DNA from: a virus
IMG/VR virus record: IMGVR_UViG_3300027788_001329
Coordinates: 1-36,124 of that record
DNA length: 36,124 nt
Reading direction: 5' to 3' (one strand)
Shown here: positions 23,722-31,258 of the stretch, one piece after another
Numbering within the stretch: the first letter of the stretch is position 1
Layout: each line of letters opens with the position of its first letter
The notes under the pieces: model-generated
Databases searched by the model: none
The model's input: the letters and a program-made list of their open reading frames with translations, nothing else
Told to the model about the DNA's origin: nothing
Made by a program: the position numbers and the translations under genes

Positions 23722-24174
23722 ATGAATAAACTTCCAATTAAAGACATACTAGCCGCAGTTGATATGGGTGCGTTAACCGTTTGGGACGAACTATCCGACG
23801 AAGAAAAGAAACAAGTAAGTTTCTATCTACTAAACAGATATGTTAGTAGTGTAAAAGGCGACAGAGAACAACAAGAACTTGCTGTATTCAAAACAAATGA
23901 ATACTACAACAAAGGTTTTTTTGTATTACAAAAACACAAAAAACTGTTGTGGCAATTATTATGTTTAAGTGGTAACACAGGTAAGATTGCATATCACGAA
24001 TGGATTGGACACAAGAAAAAAGGTACAGGAGATAATAGTAAAGCAACTAAGTTTCTAATGCAGATGTACCCTAATAAGAAACAAGATGAAGTAGAGTTAT
24101 TAGCTCACTTATCTTCTAAGAAAGAAATTAAAGCGTGGGCAAAAGATCACGGCATTGAGGATTTAAAATTATGA
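23722..24174 (+). CDS. 62: Clamp-loader small subunit (gp62-like)
   Basis: In T4, gp62 with gp44 loads the gp45 sliding clamp. This 150-residue protein matches the marine T4-like version of gp62: WDELSDEEKKQVSFYLLNRY near residues 21-40, YHEWIGHKKKGTGDNSKATK near 95-114, and a C-terminal VELLAHLSSKKEIKAWAKDH followed by GIEDLKL. It has no ATPase motif, as expected for gp62. gp44 and gp45 are not in this window. It starts at the ATG directly downstream of promoter P2 and overlaps the following cupin gene by 4 bases. Confidence 0.75.
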   Translation: MNKLPIKDILAAVDMGALTVWDELSDEEKKQVSFYLLNRYVSSVKGDREQQELAVFKTNEYYNKGFFVLQKHKKLLWQLLCLSGNTGKIAYHEWIGHKKKGTGDNSKATKFLMQMYPNKKQDEVELLAHLSSKKEIKAWAKDHGIEDLKL

Positions 24175-24500
24175 GATTAAATATTAATGACATTGGTGGA
24201 AACATTGCTAAAGAAGATGATAGATATATTGTTAAAGACAATACAACACTTAAAAATTTAGTAGTAAGTAGTACACGGTTAAAGCAACGCAAAGCAACAA
24301 CAGGACACAAGCATGAAGGCCAAGAAGAAGTATATTACTTTATTGAAGGCACAGGTAAAATGGAACTTGACGATGATACAATCAAAGTTCAACCTGGTGA
24401 TGTTGTACTAATTGAAGATGGAGTATTCCATCGTGTACATGCAGGCATGCACGAAGATTTGTATTTTGTTTGTGTATTTGACGGACGGAGATCTCAATGA
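24171..24500 (+). CDS. Small cupin protein
   Basis: This 109-residue protein is a compact cupin. Motif 1 is TTGHKHEGQEEVYYFIEGTG (His-x-His-x-x-x-x-Glu then Gly), and motif 2 is PGDVVLIEDGVFHRVH with the third His. This set of ligands (H, H, E, H) binds a metal. Single-domain cupins of this kind include sugar-phosphate isomerases and ligand sensors. It overlaps gp62 by 4 bases and is the second stand-alone cupin in the window (the other is at 19896). Confidence 0.78.
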   Translation: MRLNINDIGGNIAKEDDRYIVKDNTTLKNLVVSSTRLKQRKATTGHKHEGQEEVYYFIEGTGKMELDDDTIKVQPGDVVLIEDGVFHRVHAGMHEDLYFVCVFDGRRSQ

Positions 24501-24649
24501 AGATTAAAATAGAATTAGAAATTGATACTGAGGTCGAGCAAGACCTAAATACTGTTCAAGAGCTAATTGATAAGTTAGCAGAACTGAAGGAGACACTAGA
24601 CGATGATAGAGTTTTTAGCTCCACAAAAGAAAACAGGCGGGCTATTTAA
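24497..24649 (+). CDS. Small ORF of 50 residues
   Basis: This short protein begins at an ATG overlapping the cupin stop. It is a single charged amphipathic helix (MKIKIELEIDTEVEQDLNTV, then an ELIDKLAELKETLDDD stretch). It overlaps the following zinc-finger gene by 47 bases in another frame. I do not recognise it; similar short acidic ORFs are common in this position in marine T4-like phages, which I recall but could not check. A coiled-coil or antagonist role is possible. Confidence 0.5.
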   Translation: MKIKIELEIDTEVEQDLNTVQELIDKLAELKETLDDDRVFSSTKENRRAI

Positions 24650-25340
24650 AAAGATGTCTACAGTAAAACCTTATACTTGTGAATACTGCGGATCTTCTTT
24701 TACAAAAGAAAAAACGCTGTCAGTTCATATGTGCGAAAAGAAAAGGCGTAGATTACAAAAAGATGAGAAGCGTGTGCAAACAGGATACTATGCATTTACA
24801 CGTTTTTATAAACTAAGTGCAGGTACTAAAAAAGAAAAAACATACGAAGACTTTTGTGCAAGTCCGTACTACAATGCTTTTGTTAAGTTTGGAAGTTTTG
24901 TTAGCAATGTACGTCCATTGTATCCAGAGAAATATGTTGACTATGTAGTAACGTCGGGTGTTAAACTAGACCACTGGTGTCGTGATGCATTGTACGAACA
25001 GTATGCAACAGAATTAGTACTTAAAGAAAGTATGGAAACAGCAGTTGAAAGATCTATACAAACTATGATGGATTGGGCTACTGAAGTTGAGGCTCCTTGG
25101 AATGACTACTTTAGATATTGTAGTCTGAACAGAGTAACAAGGGATATTAAAGACGGAAAGATAAGTCCTTGGTTAGTATTAAATTGTCCTAGTGGAAAAG
25201 AAATGCTTAGTAAGTTTACTGACGAACAATTAGAAATAGTGTATACAGTTATAGAACCAAAACATTGGGCTTTACGTTTTAGAAGAGTTCCTGCAGATGT
25301 TGAAATAGTAAAAGAAGTAGCAAAGGAAAGTAAATTATGA
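24603..25340 (+). CDS. C2H2-type zinc-finger protein
   Basis: This 245-residue protein has a clear zinc-finger-like element near the N-terminus, YTCEYCGSSFTKEKTLSVHM with a further Cys (Cys-x2-Cys...His-x-Cys), followed by a basic stretch KKRRRLQKDEKR. The rest is helical with several Trp/Tyr-rich segments and no other domain I recognise. This arrangement suggests DNA or RNA binding. ATG 24603 is chosen because GGAG lies 11 bases upstream; ATG 24654 is a weaker alternative. The 3' end overlaps the oxygenase gene by 4 bases. Confidence 0.65.
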   Translation: MIEFLAPQKKTGGLFKKMSTVKPYTCEYCGSSFTKEKTLSVHMCEKKRRRLQKDEKRVQTGYYAFTRFYKLSAGTKKEKTYEDFCASPYYNAFVKFGSFVSNVRPLYPEKYVDYVVTSGVKLDHWCRDALYEQYATELVLKESMETAVERSIQTMMDWATEVEAPWNDYFRYCSLNRVTRDIKDGKISPWLVLNCPSGKEMLSKFTDEQLEIVYTVIEPKHWALRFRRVPADVEIVKEVAKESKL

Positions 25341-25900
25341 ACACACATCTATTAGGTAACGAGCATCAGTGGATTATTGAAACTCATTATAACGACAGTG
25401 AAGAGTTTGATTATCACTGGGATAAGAAAGTTTTCCCTGCAGAAACACGTGAAGATGTAAGTGATCAAACAAGTACATATAGAGGAAAGCAGTGGAATAT
25501 TCATCCACAAGCCTACTTAAACGAATGGAAGTATAAGCCATTTTTACAGTCTAAGATTGACGAAGTTGGGTTAAATATAGAGCTAACAGAGTTATGTGCT
25601 TTGTGGACTGTAGAGTACAGAAAAGGTGGTTGGCAAAAGGCGCACAGACATAGTGATCAAACTGTAAAGAAACTTAGTGCAGTGTGTTACTTAACTGAGC
25701 CTGATGACGACGAATCAACATCTCATGGAGCAACATTTGCATATCTATATGACGGCGAAGGTAACACACACGATTTATGTTATAAGCCTAATATAGGTGA
25801 TGTACTAATATTAAAAAGCACAGTATTACATGGATCATATCCAGTAAGACATAACAAAAGAGTATTTGTAGTTGATTACTTTTACAAAGATAAACAATAG
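25337..25900 (+). CDS. Putative 2OG-Fe(II) oxygenase
   Basis: This 187-residue protein is a probable 2-oxoglutarate/Fe(II) dioxygenase with a jelly-roll fold. It shows WQKAHRHSDQTVKKLSAVCY with the HxD pair (His105, Asp107), and TVLHGSYPVRHNKRVFVVDY with the distal His165 and an Arg (175) to bind 2-oxoglutarate. The length is that of the small prolyl-hydroxylase-like group in marine T4-like phages. The substrate is unknown (protein side chain, nucleobase or sugar). It is followed by peptide deformylase, which has its own AGGAG. Confidence 0.62.
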   Translation: MNTHLLGNEHQWIIETHYNDSEEFDYHWDKKVFPAETREDVSDQTSTYRGKQWNIHPQAYLNEWKYKPFLQSKIDEVGLNIELTELCALWTVEYRKGGWQKAHRHSDQTVKKLSAVCYLTEPDDDESTSHGATFAYLYDGEGNTHDLCYKPNIGDVLILKSTVLHGSYPVRHNKRVFVVDYFYKDKQ

Positions 25901-25912
25901 GAGATTATACAT

Positions 25913-26431
25913 ATGGAACTAGAACTTGTTATAGCACCAGACGAGAGATTAGATACAGCAGTTACTAAAGAATGGGATTTTGATAATCCACAGTACGATG
26001 CTAAAGAACTAAGAGCCTCAATGATTGCAGTGATGAAACAGAACAGAGGCATTGGGCTATCTGCAAATCAAGTAGGCATTATGGACGCAAGATGTTTTGT
26101 GTTTCAAAACAACCAAGCAAATAATGACTATGAAAGAAACGTATTAGCATTACATCCGTCATACGAAATAGTTGAAGATGAACCTGAAATTGATATGTGG
26201 GAAGGGTGTCTAAGTTTTCCGGGTATTACCTTACAAATTAAACGCCCATCGCGTATTAAAGCTAAGTGGAAAGGTGTTGACGGCAAAGAGTACGGTGATG
26301 AACTTTTTGGATATCAAGCACGTTGCTTTATGCATGAGTTAGATCATTTAGATGGTATAAGCATGAACGAACATGTGTCGCCCAAAATATGGAGAGAAGC
26401 TGTAGCCAATGCAGAAGAAAAGAAAACTTAA
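25913..26431 (+). CDS. def: Peptide deformylase
   Basis: Peptide deformylase removes the formyl group from the N-terminal Met of new proteins. This 172-residue protein has all three motifs: GIGLSANQVG (46-55), EGCLSFPG (97-104, Cys99 ligand) and HELDHLDG (141-148, two His ligands and the catalytic Glu). Motif spacing is standard. AGGAG lies 10-14 bases before the ATG. Phage deformylases are known to be active and may speed maturation of specific host or phage proteins; which one is unknown here. The gene is followed by overlapping small ORFs. Confidence 0.95.
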   Translation: MELELVIAPDERLDTAVTKEWDFDNPQYDAKELRASMIAVMKQNRGIGLSANQVGIMDARCFVFQNNQANNDYERNVLALHPSYEIVEDEPEIDMWEGCLSFPGITLQIKRPSRIKAKWKGVDGKEYGDELFGYQARCFMHELDHLDGISMNEHVSPKIWREAVANAEEKKT

Positions 26432-26588
26432 GAATGGTGTAACAGTATACGAGCTTGATGAAGCAGTTGAGCTTATAGTAAAAACAAAAGCGCCTATGAA
26501 GTGGAAACTTATTGATCAAGAAACAGGAGAAGAGTACATTGGACAAACTCCTAAAGAAGGCCAATCTAACAGTTGGAGAAAACTATGA
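26409..26588 (+). CDS. Small basic ORF (59 aa)
   Basis: This short gene begins inside the deformylase gene (23-base overlap) in another frame. The protein begins MQKKRKLKNGVTVYELDEAV and has a KWKLIDQETGEEYIGQTPKE beta-hairpin-like segment. No family is recognised. Its stop overlaps the next ORF start by 4 bases (ATGA), which supports translation of both. Confidence rests on coding continuity and spacing only. Confidence 0.6.
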   Translation: MQKKRKLKNGVTVYELDEAVELIVKTKAPMKWKLIDQETGEEYIGQTPKEGQSNSWRKL

Positions 26589-26752
26589 TTAGAGAAAAGA
26601 AAGACACAAAAGATTACACAACTCCGTCACCTCAAGAATTACAAAAACAACTTGACGAGCGTATGGCAAAGTTTTTAGCTAAAGGTGGCAAGATTGAAAA
26701 GGTAGATGATATGAAACCTACTAAAGAACAACTAAAGAGTTGGACAGTATAA
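26585..26752 (+). CDS. Small charged ORF (55 aa)
   Basis: This short, mostly charged protein (MIREKKDTKDYTTPSPQELQ then a helical KQLDERMAKFLAKGGKIEKV stretch) has a good GGAGA a few bases upstream. It has no recognised domain. It ends right before the ATG of the polymerase-like gene at 26753 (TAAATG), as expected for coupled genes in this genome. Confidence 0.6.
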   Translation: MIREKKDTKDYTTPSPQELQKQLDERMAKFLAKGGKIEKVDDMKPTKEQLKSWTV

Positions 26753-27313
26753 ATGCCTGATATTGATATTGACTTTGCGGATAGAGGTATTGTTTTATCT
26801 AAAATAAAACATCGAGTAGCAAAATTGCCTACTGGTAAGAAACATAACACTGGTGTGTATGTGACTGAAGTTCCACACAATCCGTTTAACGAATTATCAA
26901 CTATCAACTATAAAGATGCAGAAGAACGAGGATACTTTAAACTAGACTTTCTTAACGTAAGCATATACGATAAGGTAAGCAACGAAGAACACTTACGACA
27001 ACTAATGAACAAGGAACCAATATGGGAACTATTAGAAACAAAGGACTTTTGCGATCTAGTATTTCATGTATCAGGTCATCACGAACTAATCAAAAAACTA
27101 AAGCCAAAGAATATCCCACAACTGGCCGCTGTATTAGCTATCATACGTCCAGCAAAGAGACACTTACAAGATAGTGATTGGAATACTATTATGGATCAAG
27201 TTTGGGTTAAACCTAAAGAAGGATACTTCTTTAAAAAGGCACATGCTGTCAGTTACGCTGTAGCAGTTGTGGTACACATGAACTTAATCTGTGAGGATCT
27301 AAATGCGTTATGA
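26753..27313 (+). CDS. Miniature DNA polymerase III alpha-like protein
   Basis: This 186-residue protein is a highly reduced relative of bacterial PolC/DnaE (C-family polymerase, about 1,160 aa). It retains in order PDIDIDF (2-8; equals the catalytic D401/D403 pair of E. coli DnaE), GYFKLDFLNV (60-69; equals KFDFLGL with D555), a CDLVFHVSGHHELIKKLKP segment matching the AVFQLES..LIKRLQP region, LAIIRPAKR (128-136; equals LFRPGP) and KKAHAVSYA (161-169; equals NKSHSAAYA). So all three catalytic Asp positions and parts of palm and fingers remain while most of the fold is deleted. It may bind DNA or a host replisome part. Polymerase activity is doubtful. Confidence 0.7.
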   Translation: MPDIDIDFADRGIVLSKIKHRVAKLPTGKKHNTGVYVTEVPHNPFNELSTINYKDAEERGYFKLDFLNVSIYDKVSNEEHLRQLMNKEPIWELLETKDFCDLVFHVSGHHELIKKLKPKNIPQLAAVLAIIRPAKRHLQDSDWNTIMDQVWVKPKEGYFFKKAHAVSYAVAVVVHMNLICEDLNAL

Positions 27314-27539
27314 GTTTGAAGACTATCGACCTAAAAAGAAACCAGAAGACGTTGGCCCTTGGCTAACATGGGCTTGGCCTAGAAAATTAGTAGGATCATA
27401 CCTTTGGAGAATTATGTTTTGGACAATACTAGTTCCGGTAGTATTATTTGGTACAATACTTACGCCGTTAGGATTTTTACTACAGTTAGTAGTAATTGAT
27501 TACTTCACTTATCTACAATATAAGAATAGTATTACTTAG
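27303..27539 (+). CDS. Small membrane protein
   Basis: This 78-residue protein has a charged, Pro-rich N-terminus followed by two hydrophobic segments (about 30-52 and 53-70: MFWTILVPVVLFGTILTPLG and FLLQLVVIDYF). It overlaps the preceding gene by 11 bases. No family is recognised; it could be a small inner-membrane protein such as an inhibitor or holin-like factor, but nothing specific supports that. Its 3' end overlaps the reverse-strand gene by 8 bases. Confidence 0.65.
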   Translation: MRYEFEDYRPKKKPEDVGPWLTWAWPRKLVGSYLWRIMFWTILVPVVLFGTILTPLGFLLQLVVIDYFTYLQYKNSIT

Positions 27540-27903
27540 AAGGTCTTTTAAGTAGCTGTACGCTTTTACGCTTTACTCTTTTTACAGATAACTTATTCAA
27601 ATTAACTGTAGGCCCTAAGGTTACTTTAACATCTTTACTATTCATAGTCATCATTATATATTTAAACTGTTCCATATCTTTGTTTAAAAATATGTTAATA
27701 GGAATCATTCTATTTGATTCCCACCACCAGTCTTCGCCTAGTTCTACAAACTTAGCTTTATCAACGTCAGACCGCAAATTCGTGTAGATGTACATGCTTG
27801 TAATGAAAGCATCTTGATTGTTTATAATACCGATGTACTCGTTGCCACCATATGTAACAACGCTTAAAAACGGAAACTTTTCTTCTATATCTTTTCTCAA
27901 CAT
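27532..27903 (-). CDS. Conserved T4-like phage protein on the reverse strand
   Basis: This 123-residue protein is the only reverse-strand gene in the first 35 kb. The start is the ATG at 27903; an upstream in-frame ATG at 27948 would place 15 extra residues over the opposite gene's start. The sequence opens with LRKDIEEKFPFLSVVTYGGN followed by EYIGIINNQDAFIT and has a Trp-rich EDWWWESNRMIPI segment. The C-terminus is basic (KRVKRKSVQLLKR). I recognise it as a recurring protein of marine T4-like phages by its appearance, but its function is unknown to me. It converges with the gene at 27303, overlapping by 8 bases. Confidence 0.7.
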   Translation of the reverse strand: MLRKDIEEKFPFLSVVTYGGNEYIGIINNQDAFITSMYIYTNLRSDVDKAKFVELGEDWWWESNRMIPINIFLNKDMEQFKYIMMTMNSKDVKVTLGPTVNLNKLSVKRVKRKSVQLLKRPSK

Positions 27904-27908
27904 AATCC

Positions 27909-27916
27909 AATAAATA
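27909..27916 (+). promoter_or_regulatory. T4-type late promoter element
   Basis: AATAAATA (27909-27916) matches the NATAAATA consensus of marine T4-like late promoters. It lies 27 bases before the ATG at 27943, in the 39-base gap between divergent genes. The downstream gene looks like a virion protein, consistent with late expression. Confidence 0.6.
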
Positions 27917-27942
27917 CAACTAGTGTTTAGGATAAAATTATT

Positions 27943-28710
27943 ATGCAACTAGTTACAAGATATTTAGCAACTAATCAATCGGTGGTAGTCTTAGATGGCT
28001 TTGCCGGCAACGTGGAGTATAGGAAAGTGTACCAGAAAAATATAAAAGTATCTAAAGGGATAGACAATGTCATCACCTTTACAATCAAAAACAGCGATCA
28101 TAAGCCTGTATCAATACTTAATACATACACACCGTATGTAGAAGTTTTTACAGAAGACAAAGTAATGCTCAAGCGTTATATGGGAACTATTAAAGAAACT
28201 AGTACACCTAATTACAAAGGACAGTTTACAATCAATATAGCAGACGGTGATACATTAAATATCAACGGACAGTACATGAGTTATGTTGTATACCTTACTA
28301 AGACTTCAGATAATACTAACACACTAACATATGCTGATTCACAATTTGGATCATCAGGAACAATTGAACTAATAGGATCTGCTTTTCCAGGTGCTATTGA
28401 TTCAAAACTAGTACAAACATTTCTTGATAATATTAGTTCAGTAGTAGACGCTGAACCACAAATTAACAGCAACGAAGCATTGCACACGGCGGCAATATAC
28501 TCAACTGGGTTCGCTGGTACTATTAAGGTACAAGGAACTTTAGGTGATAACACAAGCACTAGCTGGTTTGATATTTCAACTGAAACATTATCAAATCCAA
28601 GTGCGCCACACTACGTAAACTTTAACGGTGTCTTTAGCAATATAAGATTTGTAAAGGCAAACGATTCTGGAAACGTAGGAACTATAGATAAGATCTTAGT
28701 TAGAAACTAG
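27943..28710 (+). CDS. Probable virion structural protein
   Basis: This 255-residue protein is rich in beta-strand, Thr, Ser and Asn, with no enzyme motifs. It has VITFTIKNSDHKPVSIL near residue 43 and repeated short strands with TSTSWFDIS and HYVNFNGVFSNIRFVKAND, typical of phage tail, fibre or baseplate components. The late promoter element upstream supports a structural role. I cannot assign a particular T4 gene. It is interposed between early replication genes, so it would be expressed at a different time from its neighbours. Confidence 0.62.
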   Translation: MQLVTRYLATNQSVVVLDGFAGNVEYRKVYQKNIKVSKGIDNVITFTIKNSDHKPVSILNTYTPYVEVFTEDKVMLKRYMGTIKETSTPNYKGQFTINIADGDTLNINGQYMSYVVYLTKTSDNTNTLTYADSQFGSSGTIELIGSAFPGAIDSKLVQTFLDNISSVVDAEPQINSNEALHTAAIYSTGFAGTIKVQGTLGDNTSTSWFDISTETLSNPSAPHYVNFNGVFSNIRFVKANDSGNVGTIDKILVRN

Positions 28711-28723
28711 AAGGGTACAATCA

Positions 28724-28921
28724 ATGGAAAATCTAATTGCTGTCATCTTTCTGGCTATGGCCTCACATTCAAATGCAGAATTTATCGAAAGAAGTAACGA
28801 ACAAATTGCACAAGGATACAAGTGGACATATGTAGGCAAGCAAGCACCTTCAGGTGACCCTGCTATTACAATTAAGCCAGAAAATGCAGACGAATTTATT
28901 TTGTTTAAATTGGTAAAATAA
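28724..28921 (+). CDS. Small protein with hydrophobic N-terminus
   Basis: This 65-residue protein begins MENLIAVIFLAMASHSNAEF, a short hydrophobic segment that could be a weak signal peptide or membrane anchor, followed by a globular part with GYKWTYVGKQAPSGDPAITI and EFILFKLV. AGAAGGG lies upstream of the ATG. No domain is recognised. It lies just after the structural gene and ends just before promoter P3. Confidence 0.6.
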   Translation: MENLIAVIFLAMASHSNAEFIERSNEQIAQGYKWTYVGKQAPSGDPAITIKPENADEFILFKLVK

Positions 28922-28924
28922 TAC

Positions 28925-28959
28925 TTGACATAGGATGCAAAAGATAGTATACTATTACT
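28925..28959 (+). promoter_or_regulatory. Sigma-70 promoter P3, predicted leaderless
   Basis: TTGACA (28925-28930, a perfect -35), 17 bases, TATACT (28948-28953), then 6 bases (ATTACT) before the ATG at 28960. The geometry equals P1 and P2. It drives primase. Confidence 0.85.
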
Positions 28960-29955
28960 ATGAGCATAGTCTATGATACACTGATACAATACTTACCTGC
29001 AAAACGTAAAACAACCCCTAGTGGGTGGACCTCGTTTAATGCACCCTGTTGTATACACAACGGTGACAGTGCAGACAAACGACAACGTGGCGGACTAATA
29101 TCCAATGCAGATGACGGTGTTAGTTATCATTGTTTTAATTGTGGGTTCAAAGCAAGCTGGCAACAAGGACGTAACCTTAGTGGTAAGATGCGTAAACTAT
29201 TGCAATGGCTAAACACTCCAGATGATATCATTAACAAACTTGCGTTAACTGTTATGCAAGAGAACGAAGGCTTTACAATAACACAACAACTAGTTGAGTT
29301 ACCTAAGTTTAACACAGTACCATTGCCAGATGATGCTGTTAAGATTGCAGACATAACAGACTTCAGCAAGTACAGTATGTCTATACTTGAATATATGTCA
29401 GTACGAGGACTTAATTTAGACGACACTGATTATTATTGGTCTCCTAGTTTAGGATATAGAGATCGTTTGATCATTCCTTTTTATTATGAAAAACGTATTG
29501 TAGGTTGGACTGCTAGAACAGTACAAGCTGATAAACAACCAAAGTACATGAGCGAACAACAACCTGGCTTTGTATACGGATTAGATGAACAAGGATATAA
29601 CAAAGTATTTTGTATAGTGTGTGAAGGACCTATGGATGCTATACATATTGATGGTGTAGCACTTCTCGGATCGGAGATTAAAGATCAACAAGCTATGCTA
29701 ATTAATAAAGTAGACAAGCAAATTATTGTAGTTCCTGACAGAGACGAAGCAGGTTCTAAATTAATAGATCAAGCAATTGAGCTTGGATGGTCAGTTAGTT
29801 TACCAGAATGGTCTGATGACATTAACGACATTGGTGATGCAGTTGCAAAGTATGGCAGACTGTATACACTCTATAGTATCGTTAACAACGCAGAGTCTAA
29901 TGAATTAAAGATTAGATTAAGGAGTAAAAAATGGTTAAGTGGTTTAAAAAAGTAA
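28960..29955 (+). CDS. 61: DNA primase (gp61-like)
   Basis: In T4, gp61 makes RNA primers with gp41 for lagging-strand synthesis. This 331-residue protein (T4 gp61: 342) has a zinc-ribbon with Cys30, Cys31, His33 and Cys58, Cys61 (PCCIHNGD and YHCFNCGF). The TOPRIM fold has CEGPMDA (220-226) with the catalytic Glu221 and PDRDEAG (258-264) with the paired Asp. RDRLIIPFYYEKRIVGWTAR (166-185) fits the region before TOPRIM in bacterial DnaG-type primases. The gene is directly behind promoter P3. The last bases overlap a small ORF (29931) by 25 bases. Confidence 0.92.
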   Translation: MSIVYDTLIQYLPAKRKTTPSGWTSFNAPCCIHNGDSADKRQRGGLISNADDGVSYHCFNCGFKASWQQGRNLSGKMRKLLQWLNTPDDIINKLALTVMQENEGFTITQQLVELPKFNTVPLPDDAVKIADITDFSKYSMSILEYMSVRGLNLDDTDYYWSPSLGYRDRLIIPFYYEKRIVGWTARTVQADKQPKYMSEQQPGFVYGLDEQGYNKVFCIVCEGPMDAIHIDGVALLGSEIKDQQAMLINKVDKQIIVVPDRDEAGSKLIDQAIELGWSVSLPEWSDDINDIGDAVAKYGRLYTLYSIVNNAESNELKIRLRSKKWLSGLKK

Positions 29956-30035
29956 TTGCTGATTGGAAACGCAAACGTGCAATGAAGAAAAAGATAGAAG
30001 AACTTAAAAAGAGAGATCCGTTTATATACAAATAA
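29931..30035 (+). CDS. Small basic protein (34 aa) overlapping primase end
   Basis: This short protein, a highly basic helix (MVKWFKKVIADWKRKRAMKK then KIEELKKRDPFIYK), is preceded by a strong AGGAG six bases upstream. It overlaps the primase stop by 25 bases in another frame. The ending RDPFIY recurs in small ORFs of marine T4-like phages, as I recall, which supports it as real. It may bind nucleic acid or a replication protein; no data in the sequence show this. Confidence 0.65.
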   Translation: MVKWFKKVIADWKRKRAMKKKIEELKKRDPFIYK

Positions 30036-30049
30036 GGAGTAGATAATAG

Positions 30050-30271
30050 ATGACTGAATTTACAAAAGGCATAGGAAGCATATTTAAAAACAATAGTCTT
30101 ACACTAGCCTTAATCTATACTATGGGACATATAGTTATTGCTATGTCAGTAGTAAGTGTAATGACAGGAGCAAGTCTATTTGAAGCAGGATCAGTTGCAT
30201 TAGTTGAACCTGCAATTAACGGAGTTTGGTTTTACGTGTTACATAAACTATGGACAAAATATAATGATTAA
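30050..30271 (+). CDS. DUF2061-like small membrane protein
   Basis: This 73-residue protein has two hydrophobic segments (about 17-42 and 45-66), with the family-like IYTMGHIVIAMSVVSVMTGA stretch and a C-terminal EPAINGVWFYVLHKLW element. That order matches the small DUF2061 family of predicted membrane proteins. Its role is unknown. AAGGAG precedes the ATG. It overlaps the carbamoyltransferase gene by 8 bases. Confidence 0.65.
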   Translation: MTEFTKGIGSIFKNNSLTLALIYTMGHIVIAMSVVSVMTGASLFEAGSVALVEPAINGVWFYVLHKLWTKYND

Positions 30272-31226
30272 ATGGGGAATGGTAGGCAACAGTCACGATG
30301 CTAGTTTAGCAGTCTTTGACGATGACGAATTGTTATGGGCAAGTCTTTCAAAAGACTTTAGTAAGGTTCCTAACGATCCAGACTTTAATTGGACACAGCT
30401 GGAAGTAGCTAGACAAAGTTTTGGTCCTCCACAAAAAGTTATATGGTATGAACGTCCGTTCCTTAAAACACTTCGACAGTGGAGAGCAGGACAAGGTTGG
30501 TTACGCGAAGAAAATGATATACGAAAATATCTAAAACGATGGGGCATTAATTGTAAGATTGAATATACACAACATCATTTATCACATGCGGCATATGCTT
30601 ATTATACACAGCCAGAAGATGATTGTGCAGTAGTGTGTTTAGATTCAATAGGTGAGTTTGAAACACTAACAGTATGGCATGGTATGAACAATAAACTTAA
30701 AAAGATATACAGCCAAAGCTATCCACATAGTTTAGGTTTGTTCTATAGTGCTATGACACAACGACTTGGACTTGTACCTAACCGTGATGAATATCTTGTA
30801 GCACAGATGGCCGCTAAAGGTAATCATAAGATCTACAGCAAAAGGATTTTAAAAGAACTGTTACACGTATTAGGTAACGATCCAGCTATACATTGCAGAG
30901 AAAATTTACATAGAGGATGTATGTGGTGGGCACCTGATATTACATCAGAGCAACAACTAAACGACTTAGCGGCCGCAGTACAAAAAGTATTTGAACTTTC
31001 TGTTAAACACGTTACAGAGTGGGCTAAGAAAAGAACTGGCTCTAAGCACCTTGCATTAGCAGGTGGTGGAGCACTTAATAAAGATGCAGTAGATAAAATA
31101 AGACGTAAATGGAAAAGCGTATATGTGCCACAGAACCCGGGAGACCCTGGATCTTGTATAGGTGCTGTATTAGCTAAAACAAAAACCAAAGTAGGACTTG
31201 ACAAACAGTGGTATCAGAAGCTATAA
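30264..31226 (+). CDS. Carbamoyltransferase, one-domain (NodU/TobZ N-terminal type)
   Basis: NodU/TobZ-type enzymes carbamoylate sugars using carbamoyl phosphate and ATP. This 320-residue protein starts at ATG 30264 (30204 is an in-frame start inside the previous gene). It has NSHDASLAVF (9-18), TQHHLSHAAYAYY (102-114, the metal-binding His motif), CLDSIGEFETLTVW (125-138), SLGLFYSAMTQRLGL and LALAGGGALNKDAV with VPQNPGDPGSCIGAVL near the end. These are the Kae1-like N-terminal domain. The usual C-terminal domain of about 200 residues is missing (whole enzymes are about 550-600 aa), so the protein is truncated or is a natural one-domain form. Confidence 0.78.
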   Translation: MIKWGMVGNSHDASLAVFDDDELLWASLSKDFSKVPNDPDFNWTQLEVARQSFGPPQKVIWYERPFLKTLRQWRAGQGWLREENDIRKYLKRWGINCKIEYTQHHLSHAAYAYYTQPEDDCAVVCLDSIGEFETLTVWHGMNNKLKKIYSQSYPHSLGLFYSAMTQRLGLVPNRDEYLVAQMAAKGNHKIYSKRILKELLHVLGNDPAIHCRENLHRGCMWWAPDITSEQQLNDLAAAVQKVFELSVKHVTEWAKKRTGSKHLALAGGGALNKDAVDKIRRKWKSVYVPQNPGDPGSCIGAVLAKTKTKVGLDKQWYQKL

Positions 31227-31227
31227 T
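31198..31227 (+). promoter_or_regulatory. Sigma-70 promoter P4 upstream of gp41 unit
   Basis: TTGACA (31198-31203), 18 bases, TATAAT (31222-31227). The start site would be near 31234, leaving a 25-base leader before the ATG at 31259. The -10 box overlaps the end of the carbamoyltransferase gene. Confidence 0.7.
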
Positions 31228-31258
31228 AAACAAGAGACTTACAAAAGAATTTCCTAAA

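Noticed and set aside
26745-26755. TATAAATG before the polymerase III alpha-like gene (and similar at 21012) as late promoters
   Set aside because: The last base deviates from NATAAATA and the sequence simply arises from a stop codon next to ATG. The neighbours are not structural genes.
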